Origin: an uncultured Eubacteriales bacterium | Lineage (GTDB): Bacteria; Bacillota; Clostridia; Christensenellales; Pumilibacteraceae | NCBI GenBank assembly: GCA_900553005.1 | Contig: USBU01000015.1 | Coordinates: 1-12,979, forward strand | Length of the DNA stretch: 12,979 bases | Direction of reading: 5' to 3' | Shown here: positions 1 through 6,612 of the stretch, piece after piece | How positions within the stretch are numbered: the stretch's first letter is position 1 | Layout of the letters: each line of letters begins with the position of its first letter | The notes under the pieces: generated by a model | Seen by the model: the letters and a program-made list of their open reading frames with translations, nothing else | The model's database searches: none | Told to the model about the DNA's origin: nothing | Made by a program: the position numbers and the translations under genes

Positions 1-46
1 AGATGTAGCTCCGTCTCGTGGGCTCGGAGATGTGTATAAGAGACAG
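1..46. other. Nextera i7 sequencing adapter (not genomic)
   Basis: Positions 28-46 are the 19-base Tn5 mosaic end AGATGTGTATAAGAGACAG. They are preceded by the Nextera i7-side sequence (13-27) and an 8-base index GTAGCTCC at 5-12. The same 46 bases occur in reverse complement at 12931-12976. Reading frames that start inside it give the artefact peptides MCIRDS and MYKRQ, which are known adapter translations. Genomic sequence begins at 47. Confidence 0.98.
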
Positions 47-1060
47 CTTCATGACGCCGTCTTCTCTTTTTTCAAACAGTTCGTACGCGCGGTCCAGATC
101 GCGGAAAGAAAACCTGTGCGTAATCAAAGGGCGCGTGTCGATTTTTCCTTCGGATATGAGGCGCAGTATTTCCGCGCAGTCGCATCCGTCCACACCGCCC
201 GTGCGGAAAGTGAGATTTTTGCCGTACATTTCGGGAAGCGGCAGAATCTGAGGGGAATCGTACAACGCTATCACCGTAACTACGGCGTTGGGACGAGCGC
301 ACCGCCACGCCAAACGGAAGGACTCGTTTGTTCCCGCAGCCTCCAGAACCGCGTCCGCTCCGCCGCGTTCGCTTTTCCTTAAAATTTCGGCGGCGTCCTC
401 CGGACTGACGGCAAGAGCCGACGGATAATGCCGGCGCACGAAAGCGAGTCTTAGCTTGTCTGTGTCGCAGATTATTATTTTTTTCGGATTTTTAAGCATA
501 ACGCATAGCAGCGTACAAATCCCCGCAGGTCCGGCGCCGATAATCAGAACCGTATCGTCGGACGTTATTTCGGCAATTTTAGCGCCCCAGTAACCGGTGG
601 CCAGCACGTCGCCCGCAAATAACGCCTGTCTGTCCGATACCGTATCGGGAATTTTGCATAATCCCGTATCGGCAAAAGGGACGCGCACATACTCGGCCAG
701 TCCGCCGTCTATACGGCAGCCAAGCGCCCAGCCGCCGTTTTTATCGGCGCAGTTGTTTACAAAGCCGCGCTTGCAGAAATAACATTCCCCGCAAAAGGTC
801 TCCACGTTTACTGCGACGCGGTCGCCGGGTCTGAGTCCTGCGACTCCGCTGCCCGTTTCGGCAATCACCCCGACCATCTCGTGTCCTATCGTAACGCCGG
901 GCAGCGCACGCGGAACCGAGCCGCGCTTTATGTGAATGTCGCTGCTGCAAATGCTGGCCAGCGTTACCTTGACTATAGCGTCGCGGCTGTGCATAATGCG
1001 CGGCGCCGGCTTTTCAGTAAATCCGAATTTCCCTTTTTCAAGATATGTATAAGCCCTCAT
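47..1060 (-). CDS. Zn-dependent alcohol dehydrogenase (MDR family), C-terminus cut by contig end
   Basis: The protein is a medium-chain dehydrogenase that should oxidise an alcohol or polyol in the cytosol using NAD(P). The 338 residues are read without interruption from ATG at 1060 to the insert edge at 47, where the frame runs into adapter. Visible features are probable catalytic zinc ligands C38, H60 (GHE) and D151, the four structural-zinc cysteines C90, C93, C96 and C104, and a Rossmann GAGPAG at 175-180 with D199 at the end of the second strand, which favours NAD over NADP. Family members are about 340-350 residues, so only a few C-terminal residues are missing. The start has an ideal GGAGGT ribosome binding site that overlaps the stop region of the upstream methyltransferase, 12 bases away, so translation is probably coupled. 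The N-terminal part resembles clostridial secondary alcohol dehydrogenases, but those often lack the structural zinc. The true substrate is unknown. Confidence 0.92.
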
Positions 1061-1072
1061 TTTTTACCTCCC

Positions 1073-1804
1073 TCAGCTTTCTTTGCGCGCCTTCAGAATG
1101 ACCGTGCCTTCCCTTATATAAAGCACCTCTACGCGCGAAAATCCCGCCTTAAGCAAAAGCTCGGTTTCTCTTCTCAAGGTCAGCGGAATATCTATATGAA
1201 CCAACATGCCGTCGGAAACGAGATTTCTTTGACGCCGGTACTCGTATTCCTCCCGGCAAAGCCTTTCCTCTTCGTCGCAGCAGGCAATATAATCGCATTG
1301 CAGATAGCTTCCGCCCGGCTTGACCGCGCGGTAAATTTTTTCAAAAATACGAATTTTATCTTCATACGTAAAGTGGTGCAGCGTTTCGACGGAAACAACT
1401 CCGTCATATGATTTTTCATCAAAAGGATATCTGAAATAATCGTCCCTTATAAGCCTTACGTCCTTATCCGGATAATTTCGGCAAAGCTTATCCAGCATTG
1501 CGGCCGACAAATCTATACCGGTAACCGACAGTCCCGGAAATCTGCGGAAAACAGACTTTAACTCCAGCCCCGTGCCGCAACCGATATCCAGCAGAGAATT
1601 GATGCCGACGTCCAGAAAATCTGCCGTATGCTCGTAAATCTCCGGATAATTATCCAGATGCACGCTTTCGTATTCGTTGATTCTGGCGGCAAAAAACTCT
1701 GCCATGCCCTCGACGGGAGCTTTTCTCTGTTCTTCAAGCCGGCGTTTCAGCCGTATCAGATATTCTTTCGTTTCCTCATCGGTACGTATTACGCTTTTAA
1801 GCAC
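1073..1804 (-). CDS. class I SAM-dependent methyltransferase
   Basis: The 243-residue protein has a Rossmann methyltransferase core. Motif I is LDIGCGTG at 72-79. An acidic residue ending strand 2 (GID, D98) would bind the SAM ribose. A motif IV-like region lies at YDGVVSVETLHHF (133-145) and a post-III segment at VKPGGSY (161-167). It should transfer a methyl group from SAM to an unidentified small molecule or macromolecule. The start is GTG at 1804, chosen because AGAGGAGG lies six bases upstream and a good promoter sits behind it. The N-terminal helix (1-60) is charged and may form the substrate lid. A cysteine cluster (C170, C175, C176, C183) follows the core, which is slightly unusual. 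It is the first gene of an operon with the downstream dehydrogenase. Substrate prediction is not possible from the sequence alone. Confidence 0.9.
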   Translation of the reverse strand: MLKSVIRTDEETKEYLIRLKRRLEEQRKAPVEGMAEFFAARINEYESVHLDNYPEIYEHTADFLDVGINSLLDIGCGTGLELKSVFRRFPGLSVTGIDLSAAMLDKLCRNYPDKDVRLIRDDYFRYPFDEKSYDGVVSVETLHHFTYEDKIRIFEKIYRAVKPGGSYLQCDYIACCDEEERLCREEYEYRRQRNLVSDGMLVHIDIPLTLRRETELLLKAGFSRVEVLYIREGTVILKARKES

Positions 1805-1858
1805 AAAAAGCCTCCTCTGCTGTTCGTCGTCAGTTTAACAAAACTCCTTGCGCTTTAT

Positions 1859-1887
1859 ATTATATCATCTGCGCGTGATAAAATCAA
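1859..1887 (-). promoter_or_regulatory. sigma-A type promoter for the methyltransferase-dehydrogenase operon
   Basis: On the minus strand a -35 TTGATT (1887-1882) and a perfect -10 TATAAT (1864-1859) are separated by 17 bases. The predicted start of transcription is about 45-50 bases before the GTG at 1804. No operator-like repeat is obvious nearby. Confidence 0.65.
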
Positions 1888-2029
1888 TAAAACAAGGCCG
1901 ACGCCGCACGGGCGCTTTCGGAAGTTTTAAAGCCGGCAAGGCTGTTTCCGCTAAGCTCCCGCCGCAGTCCGCGCCGGACGCGATTTAGCGTAAAATTAAA
2001 TATTATTCGCGTATATTCCGGTCAAACCC

Positions 2030-2058
2030 TTGACAAAATTACCGACTTTTATTATACT
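2030..2058 (+). promoter_or_regulatory. near-consensus promoter of tRNA-Pro
   Basis: TTGACA (2030-2035) and TATACT (2053-2058) are separated by 17 bases. Transcription would begin near 2065, giving a 5' leader of about 20 bases ahead of the mature tRNA. The match strength fits a stable-RNA gene. Confidence 0.8.
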
Positions 2059-2086
2059 CGTATATGCTACTTGAAAAGCTTGTCGT

Positions 2087-2162
2087 CGGGGTGTAGCGCA
2101 GATGGTAGCGCGCATGGTTCGGGACCATGAGGTCGTGGGTTCAAATCCCGTCACTCCGACCA
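2087..2162 (+). tRNA. tRNA-Pro (anticodon CGG), CCA encoded
   Basis: A complete cloverleaf is visible. The acceptor stem is CGGGGTG/CACTCCG with one G-T pair. The D stem is GCGC/GCGC and the anticodon stem is CATGG/CCATG, enclosing the loop TTCGGGA with anticodon CGG at 2120-2122. The T-loop is TTCAAAT, the discriminator is A at 2159, and the 3' CCA at 2160-2162 is encoded. Total length is 76 bases including CCA. It decodes CCG proline codons. It has its own promoter and terminator, and no integrase or att-like repeat accompanies it. Confidence 0.97.
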
Positions 2163-2164
2163 TA

Positions 2165-2214
2165 AAATTCGGTTATAAAAGATATTACGTTTCTTTTATA
2201 GCCGATTTTTTATT
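2165..2214 (+). terminator. rho-independent terminator of tRNA-Pro
   Basis: A 14-base-pair inverted repeat (2169-2182 with 2192-2205, one G-T pair) is followed by six T and more T-rich sequence. It directly follows the CCA end, which closes the tRNA as a single transcription unit. Confidence 0.9.
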
Positions 2215-2315
2215 TGACCGCGATGATTGCCGCCGACTCAAAGGGAAAGCAAAAATTCTACAATATAGCGCGCTTCGCATTTTTTACCGAGTTTGTCCGC
2301 AAACGCGTCAAAGAA

Positions 2316-2344
2316 TTGACAACGGCCCGTTGCTTTGATATCAT
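2316..2344 (+). promoter_or_regulatory. promoter of the Asp-box protein gene
   Basis: TTGACA (2316-2321) and TATCAT (2339-2344) are separated by 17 bases. Predicted transcription starts near 2351, so the long palindrome at 2356-2382 lies in the first bases of the transcript. Confidence 0.7.
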
Positions 2345-2355
2345 GATTATACAGC

Positions 2356-2382
2356 CCGCGGCTGTCCGGCGGACAGCCGCGG
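2356..2382. repeat. 27-bp perfect palindrome in leader (operator or 5' hairpin)
   Basis: Two 13-base arms (2356-2368 and 2370-2382; left arm CCGCGGCTGTCCG) flank a single central G. It sits just downstream of the -10 box and is not followed by a T-run, so it is not a terminator. As DNA it could be a repressor site blocking promoter clearance. As RNA it would form a GC-rich hairpin at the 5' end, which could stabilise the mRNA. The 12-mer GGCGGACAGCCG in it recurs at 3586-3597. Confidence 0.6.
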
Positions 2383-2409
2383 AATCTTATAACAAAAGGG
2401 ATCGGAAAA

Positions 2410-3453
2410 ATGAAAACAACGAACATCAAGCTTGTTCATACGGATACGCTCTCATGCGAACCGATCGTGCGCAGAATGAGCGACGGAAGCCTGATTATGG
2501 TTTCGCAGTGCGGCGACACATACGAGCCGGCCCCCAACAACCGCGTGTATTTTTTTCACAGCTATGACGACGGGGAAAGCTGGAGCACTCCGACTTTGCT
2601 GTACCCGGAGGACGGCAGCGCGGTTTACTGTACCGAAGTCGCTTTATACGGCGGACGCGTAAAGGCGTATTTAACTTTACATAACGGCCAGTTTTTCGAC
2701 TGGCGCAGCATGGTTATGTGCAGCGACGACTGCGGACATACCTGGACGTGCGAGGGCGCGTTTGCCGGACTGGAATCATACGCGTTTATACGCGGAAAGC
2801 TGGAATTGAAAAACGGAGATATTCTTTTGCCGTTTCAACGCTATCCGGTATCGGAGTACGAAAACCTCAGACTTCTGGCCGAATTCGGCGGCGTAAGACG
2901 GCCCGACGGCAGAGTGCTTGCCGTTTGCGACGTGCCCGACATAAATATAGATCATGTCGATAACGGCGTAATGCTAAGCCGCGACGGCGGAAAAAGCTTT
3001 GAAAAATTTTCATGCCCGCGTTTTCCGATACGCGGAGAAACAGGGCTTAAATGGATCTGGAGCGAACCTACGCTGGCAGAACTGTCGGACGGCCGCATAG
3101 CAATGCTCATACGCGTGAAAAACGAAACGCTTTGGCGCAGCGAATCCTGCGACGGCGGAAAAACATGGAGCGCATTTAAGCCTGCAGATATCCCAAATCC
3201 CTCCTGTAAGCCGAAGCTGATAGGTCTGCCAGACGGCAGAACGGCTCTTATCCACAGCGCAAATTCACAAAAACGCAATCCCCTATGCCTTTGGATTTCC
3301 GACGACGATATGAAAAGTTGGAAAACACGCGAAGTCATATCCGACTTTCCGCTGAACTTCGATTACCCGGACGGCTTTTACGAAAACGGAAAGCTGTATA
3401 TTTCTATCGAGCTTCAGCGCAGAGACGTATTGTTTATAAAATATTCGCTTTAA
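2410..3453 (+). CDS. cytosolic sialidase-fold protein with Asp-box (BNR) repeats, putative glycoside hydrolase
   Basis: The 347-residue protein contains four clear Asp-box motifs (S-x-D-x-G-x-S/T-W/F) at 51-58, 105-112, 190-197 and 246-253, plus a degenerate fifth at 297-304. This repeat marks six-bladed beta-propellers of the sialidase superfamily. Residues that could match a sialidase active site are R21 or R22 before DGSL, E219 in WSEP, R235, R289 and Y319 in the DYPDG segment. The usual RIP motif is absent, so true sialidase activity is uncertain and another exo-glycosidase or lyase activity is possible. There is no signal peptide or membrane segment, which points to action on imported oligosaccharides. 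The start ATG follows a modest AAGGGA site. It has its own promoter, and terminator-like hairpins follow, so it is probably monocistronic. Fold assignment is firm; substrate is unknown. Confidence 0.88.
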   Translation: MKTTNIKLVHTDTLSCEPIVRRMSDGSLIMVSQCGDTYEPAPNNRVYFFHSYDDGESWSTPTLLYPEDGSAVYCTEVALYGGRVKAYLTLHNGQFFDWRSMVMCSDDCGHTWTCEGAFAGLESYAFIRGKLELKNGDILLPFQRYPVSEYENLRLLAEFGGVRRPDGRVLAVCDVPDINIDHVDNGVMLSRDGGKSFEKFSCPRFPIRGETGLKWIWSEPTLAELSDGRIAMLIRVKNETLWRSESCDGGKTWSAFKPADIPNPSCKPKLIGLPDGRTALIHSANSQKRNPLCLWISDDDMKSWKTREVISDFPLNFDYPDGFYENGKLYISIELQRRDVLFIKYSL

Positions 3454-3583
3454 TCTTTTTAAAAGCTTTTCCGCGCACCGACCGAAAAAGACATAAAATA
3501 CAATCGGAAAATCATGCACGAATATTCCGTGCGCTCTGCGGCAAAAGCGCAGCTATATACCGCAGTTGCGCGGTCCTTGATTT

Positions 3584-3608
3584 AAGGCGGACAGCCGTCT
3601 TTATTTTA
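3584..3608 (+). terminator. likely rho-independent terminator after the Asp-box gene
   Basis: The hairpin AAGGCGG-ACAG-CCGTCTT (one G-T pair) is followed by TATTTTAT. It lies 130 bases after the stop codon at 3453. The 130 bases between show no convincing gene. Confidence 0.55.
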
Positions 3609-3615
3609 TCCGCAT

Positions 3616-3657
3616 AAAAGCAGATTATCGCCCGGCGGGCGGATTATAACTGCTTTT
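3616..3657. repeat. nested inverted repeat in convergent intergenic region
   Basis: Outer arms AAAAGCAG (3616-3623) and CTGCTTTT (3650-3657) enclose an inner stem CGCCC/GGGCG (3629-3633 with 3637-3641). It may be a secondary terminator or just an RNA fold. It lies in the roughly 410-base stretch 3454-3863, which otherwise holds only hairpins and no supportable gene. Confidence 0.4.
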
Positions 3658-3684
3658 GCAATAAGCCTACGTTCGGCATAATAT

Positions 3685-3713
3685 AAAAACCACCGACAAA
3701 CTCGGTGGTTTTT
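3685..3713. terminator. bidirectional terminator between convergent genes
   Basis: A perfect 12-base-pair inverted repeat (3685-3696 with 3702-3713, loop CAAAC) carries an A5 run on one side and T5 on the other. It can stop transcription from the Asp-box gene (plus) and from the dehydrogenase-HAD operon (minus). Confidence 0.88.
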
Positions 3714-3863
3714 ATTTACGAAAGCGCCTGATTTTTTAAATCCGACCCGTTTTTCAGCTTAAGCGCCGACAAATATCGTTGAAACTTTGGCCTGTCGATT
3801 TACAATGCCGTAAAACAAAGCCTTTAACGCAATTGCTATTATTTTTGCCGCGCACGGAAAAGT

Positions 3864-4523
3864 TTAATTATTTTCCGACAAGATTATATCCGCAATCTCG
3901 CCCATGTCCGTTACGACGTACTTACATACGGAAAAATCGCTGTTTGCCGCGGTTTCGGTACCGCGGTACCCGATGCACGGAATCTTTGCGGCGGCCGCCG
4001 CAAGACTGCCCGTTCTGGAATCCTCCACAACAAAACAGCGCCCCGGCTCCGCTCCCAGCCTTTCCGCCGCTATGAGATAAGTGTCCGGCGCAGGCTTCGG
4101 ATTCTGAACCTCGTCGCCGCAAACTATCGTACCGAAGTACCCGGCTATGCCCAAATAATCCAGCACGCCGGAAACGTATTCTCTGGAAGATGCTGAACCG
4201 ACGGCAACGGAAATGCCGTTTTTATCGAGAAAGCCGAGCAAAGCGGAAAGATTTTTGCTTTCAGGCAGCTTCTTCTCCTTGATAAGCTTAAGAATTTCAC
4301 GGAATTCGCCGTCCACAAGCTCCTTGGGAGATTCCGACAAATGGTAACGCGATTTAAAATCCGTCCAGTAATCAAGCTTTCTTGCCCCCAGCACCAGTTC
4401 TTTTTCCGCCGAAGCGGGAATTCCCAACGCGGCAAAAAAGCGCGCGCGGGCCAAAGTATGCAGCGGCTCGCTGTCCAAAATTACGCCGTCCATATCAAAG
4501 AGCACGGCCTGAGTATTTTTCAT
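3864..4523 (-). CDS. HAD-superfamily hydrolase, beta-phosphoglucomutase-like
   Basis: The 219-residue protein is a subfamily IA HAD phosphatase or phosphoglucomutase that acts on sugar phosphates in the cytosol. Motif I is DMDGVILDSEP with nucleophile D10 and acid/base D12. Motif II is VGSAS with S110. Motif III is the lysine K143 in NPKPAPD. Motif IV is VVEDS with E167 and D168 for magnesium. The helical cap lies at about 15-85, and DSEPLH is typical of beta-phosphoglucomutase-like sugar phosphatases. The start at 4523 is preferred over an in-frame ATG at 4580: GGGAGG lies five bases upstream of 4523, and motif I normally begins within about ten residues of the N-terminus. It follows the dehydrogenase gene on the same strand after 93 bases and is probably co-transcribed. 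Mutase and phosphatase cannot be separated by sequence alone. Confidence 0.93.
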   Translation of the reverse strand: MKNTQAVLFDMDGVILDSEPLHTLARARFFAALGIPASAEKELVLGARKLDYWTDFKSRYHLSESPKELVDGEFREILKLIKEKKLPESKNLSALLGFLDKNGISVAVGSASSREYVSGVLDYLGIAGYFGTIVCGDEVQNPKPAPDTYLIAAERLGAEPGRCFVVEDSRTGSLAAAAAKIPCIGYRGTETAANSDFSVCKYVVTDMGEIADIILSENN

Positions 4524-4616
4524 AAATTCCTCCCGAAATAATTTAACCGAACATAATTTGCCGTTTCCGGCGAGGCGCATACCTCCCCGATTCCTCGTAA
4601 AATAATAATTAAGACT

Positions 4617-5636
4617 TTACGGGCGGATAATATATTTGCCCAGCGCGCGTTTTTCGGGCGAAGAAAGTATTTCCTTCAGCTCTTCAAGCGGCGCGACGGC
4701 GGCTACCATACTGCGAACGTCCAATGCGCGGGCATTTATAAGATTGAGCGCGCGCCCCTGCGTATAGGGATTGATATATGACGCTTTAAGCGTAATTTCC
4801 CGCTTGAATATATCAAACGGCTTTACCGAAAGCGCTGCGTCCGGCGCCGTCAGACCGAACATCATGACTACTGAAGCTTTTCCCGCAATATCTATTGCCT
4901 GCGCGATTGTGGACGTCTGCCCCACGCATTCTATAACGCAGGACAATCGGCTGATCCCGGCGCGACGTATTTCCGCTTTGACGTCCGAACAGAACGGATC
5001 CAAAGTCAGGAATGCCCCCAGGCGCGCAGCCGCCTCGCGCTTAACCTTTGACGGCTCTATCAGCGCTACCCTGGCCGCGCCCGCACGCAAAGCCAATTGC
5101 AGCATGATCAGTCCTATCATTCCGCCGCCTATGACGGCAACGTCGTCACCAGGACGAATATTGCACATATCGATACCGTGCAGACAACATGCAACCGGCT
5201 CGGTCATCGCTCCCTCCTCAAACGAGGTAGTATCCGCCAGCCTGTAAGCCTGCCTTGCCGGCACGGCGACATATTCGGCAAAGCCGCCGTTGACGGTAGT
5301 CCCTATCCCCGTGATGCCGGTACAGAAATGTCCCAGCCCGGACAGACAGTAGGGGCACTCTCCGCACAAAACGTTGGGATCGACGCACACTCTGTCGCCT
5401 TCCGCAAAATCCTTGACTCCCCGGCCGATTTCCGTTACCTCTCCCGCAAACTCATGTCCCAACACGGTCGGAGGATGAGTTTGCGCCGCGCCCTCGTCCC
5501 CCGAAAAAATATGCACGTCGGTTCCGCAGACCCCGCATGCTCGCACACGCACCAAAAGCTCGCCTTCTTTGGGGACCGGCTTAGTTATATCTTCCACCCT
5601 TATATCGCCTTTGCCGTAAAAAACAGCCGCTTTCAT
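4617..5636 (-). CDS. Zn- and NAD-dependent dehydrogenase, sorbitol/threonine dehydrogenase-like
   Basis: This 339-residue medium-chain dehydrogenase is full length. Catalytic zinc ligands are C37 (CGVCGTD), H61 and E62 in the GHE motif, with E146 in MTEPVAC as a further candidate. The structural zinc site is C91, C94, C97 and C105. The Rossmann glycine motif is GGGMIG (170-175), and E194 at the end of the next strand indicates NAD. The closest general type is the L-iditol/sorbitol, threonine or butanediol dehydrogenase group, so it likely oxidises a secondary alcohol of a polyol or sugar acid. An AAAGGAGG site lies eight bases before the ATG. The neighbouring HAD phosphatase suggests a pathway that dephosphorylates and oxidises a sugar alcohol, which is inference. 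It is only distantly related to the dehydrogenase at the left contig edge. Confidence 0.94.
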   Translation of the reverse strand: MKAAVFYGKGDIRVEDITKPVPKEGELLVRVRACGVCGTDVHIFSGDEGAAQTHPPTVLGHEFAGEVTEIGRGVKDFAEGDRVCVDPNVLCGECPYCLSGLGHFCTGITGIGTTVNGGFAEYVAVPARQAYRLADTTSFEEGAMTEPVACCLHGIDMCNIRPGDDVAVIGGGMIGLIMLQLALRAGAARVALIEPSKVKREAAARLGAFLTLDPFCSDVKAEIRRAGISRLSCVIECVGQTSTIAQAIDIAGKASVVMMFGLTAPDAALSVKPFDIFKREITLKASYINPYTQGRALNLINARALDVRSMVAAVAPLEELKEILSSPEKRALGKYIIRP

Positions 5637-5684
5637 TCGACTATCCTCCTTTCAGCCGCACGACGCGGCCCGTAATCGATTATT

Positions 5685-5713
5685 ATAATAGCATTTTTGC
5701 ACGTTACGCGCAA
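5685..5713 (-). promoter_or_regulatory. promoter region of the dehydrogenase-HAD operon
   Basis: On the minus strand TTGCGC (5713-5708) and TATTAT (5690-5685) are spaced by 17 bases; an overlapping TATAAT lies at 5687-5682. Just downstream are a 10-bp palindrome TAATCGATTA (5673-5682) and a small stem GCCGC/GCGGC (5655-5669), either of which could be regulatory. Confidence 0.5.
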
Positions 5714-5831
5714 TTAAAACAGCATATAATGAACATATCAATCAATTTATGAGGTAAATTATAATAAATGCGCTCAAAATGCTCATCACATTAATTTTGT
5801 ATTAAATTTTATATAAATTTTTGTAAAAATA

Positions 5832-5859
5832 TTGCAATTTTAAAATTTCGTGTTATAAT
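5832..5859 (+). promoter_or_regulatory. promoter of the RHH-clpB unit
   Basis: TTGCAA (5832-5837) and a perfect TATAAT (5854-5859) are separated by 16 bases, within an AT-rich stretch (about 5711-5880) that contrasts with the surrounding sequence. No CIRCE (HrcA) or CtsR heptad site is recognisable between here and the RHH gene. Confidence 0.6.
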
Positions 5860-5891
5860 ATATATAAACAAGCAGACAAAATACATTGCAA

Positions 5892-5908
5892 TCCGGATTA
5901 CTCCGGAT
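5892..5908. repeat. tandem TCCGGAT repeat, possible RHH operator
   Basis: TCCGGAT occurs at 5892-5898 and 5902-5908, exactly 10 bases apart and so on the same face of the helix. Each copy contains the palindrome TCCGGA. It lies in the transcribed leader between the -10 box and the RHH start. Ribbon-helix-helix proteins commonly bind such tandem short sites, so autoregulation is plausible but unproven. Confidence 0.45.
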
Positions 5909-5938
5909 ATCACTACGACAAGGGAGCGTACAAATCGA

Positions 5939-6589
5939 ATGAAAAAAAACATGTACAGTCTTATACTTGCAGAAAAGGTTATTGACGAAATCGACAGATT
6001 GGCGGCCAGCGAAAATACAAATCGATCCAATCTGATCAATCAGATACTGGCGGAATACGTATCCGTGACTACGCCCGAAAAGCGAATCGCGCAGATCTTT
6101 GACGAAATGGAAAATTTATTTAAAAGCGCGGCCGATCTGCCCGTTTATCACCAGCAGCACGACAATACGCTTTCGATAAAAAGCGCGCTTTGCTATCGCT
6201 ACCGTCCGACAATCCGTTACGAGGTGGAGCTGTTCAGAACGGCCGAAAACGGAGCGTTCGGCCAGCTTAAGGTCAACTTCCGCACGCAGTCGCCCGAACT
6301 TTTAACGATGCTGACGGACTTTTTTTCTTTGTGGCGCAGACTTGAGGAAATTTACTTGCCCGATTTATACGACCGCGCCGCCATATATTATCTTGACGAA
6401 AACAAATGGACGCGCACGCTGCGTTATCCCGAGGGCGGGCTTTACGAGCATACGGACCTCGGCAGGGCGATCACCGACTACGTCAAGGCTTTCGACGGAA
6501 TGCTGAAAAAAAGACTGTCCGGCTGTAGCGTGCGGGAAATAGAAAACGACTTTGTAGCCTGTCTGAACGACGGAATGCTGATAATCTGA
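5939..6589 (+). CDS. ribbon-helix-helix (CopG-like) protein with unknown C-terminal domain, upstream of clpB
   Basis: The 216-residue protein begins with a short ribbon-helix-helix domain: a strand at 5-11 (MYSLILA), helix A at about 12-25, and helix B at about 28-42 (NRSNLINQILAEY). This predicts a dimeric DNA-binding protein. The remaining 170 residues are not recognised; they contain an aromatic- and arginine-rich region (86-165) and a helical C-terminus. There are no membrane segments. The ATG at 5939 has AGGGAG 12 bases upstream; a second ATG at 5951 would still keep the whole RHH strand. The stop is 23 bases before clpB, with no terminator between, so the two are co-transcribed. This suggests a regulator of clpB or of its own operon, but the large extra domain leaves room for a ligand- or partner-sensing role. 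The function is inferred only from the domain and neighbour. Confidence 0.85.
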   Translation: MKKNMYSLILAEKVIDEIDRLAASENTNRSNLINQILAEYVSVTTPEKRIAQIFDEMENLFKSAADLPVYHQQHDNTLSIKSALCYRYRPTIRYEVELFRTAENGAFGQLKVNFRTQSPELLTMLTDFFSLWRRLEEIYLPDLYDRAAIYYLDENKWTRTLRYPEGGLYEHTDLGRAITDYVKAFDGMLKKRLSGCSVREIENDFVACLNDGMLII

Positions 6590-6612
6590 CTTTTCAATAG
6601 GAGGAAAAAATT

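Noticed and set aside
1..46. Terminal inverted repeat suggesting a transposon or linear element
   Set aside because: Sequence matches Nextera adapter with index at both ends; it is technical, not biological.
18..382. Plus-strand frames starting MCIRDS and MYKRQ
   Set aside because: They start in adapter and run antisense to the dehydrogenase gene.
2021..2034. GTCAA-ACCC-TTGAC inverted repeat at the tRNA promoter, resembling half of a CtsR site
   Set aside because: Half of it is simply the -35 box; spacing and orientation do not fit CtsR, and a tRNA is not a CtsR target.
2087..2162. tRNA-Pro as an integration site of a mobile island
   Set aside because: No integrase, no repeated tRNA 3' end and no mobile genes in the window.
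4523..4580. Longer HAD protein starting at 4580
   Set aside because: The extra 19 residues are not HAD-like, and a strong ribosome binding site sits at the 4523 start.
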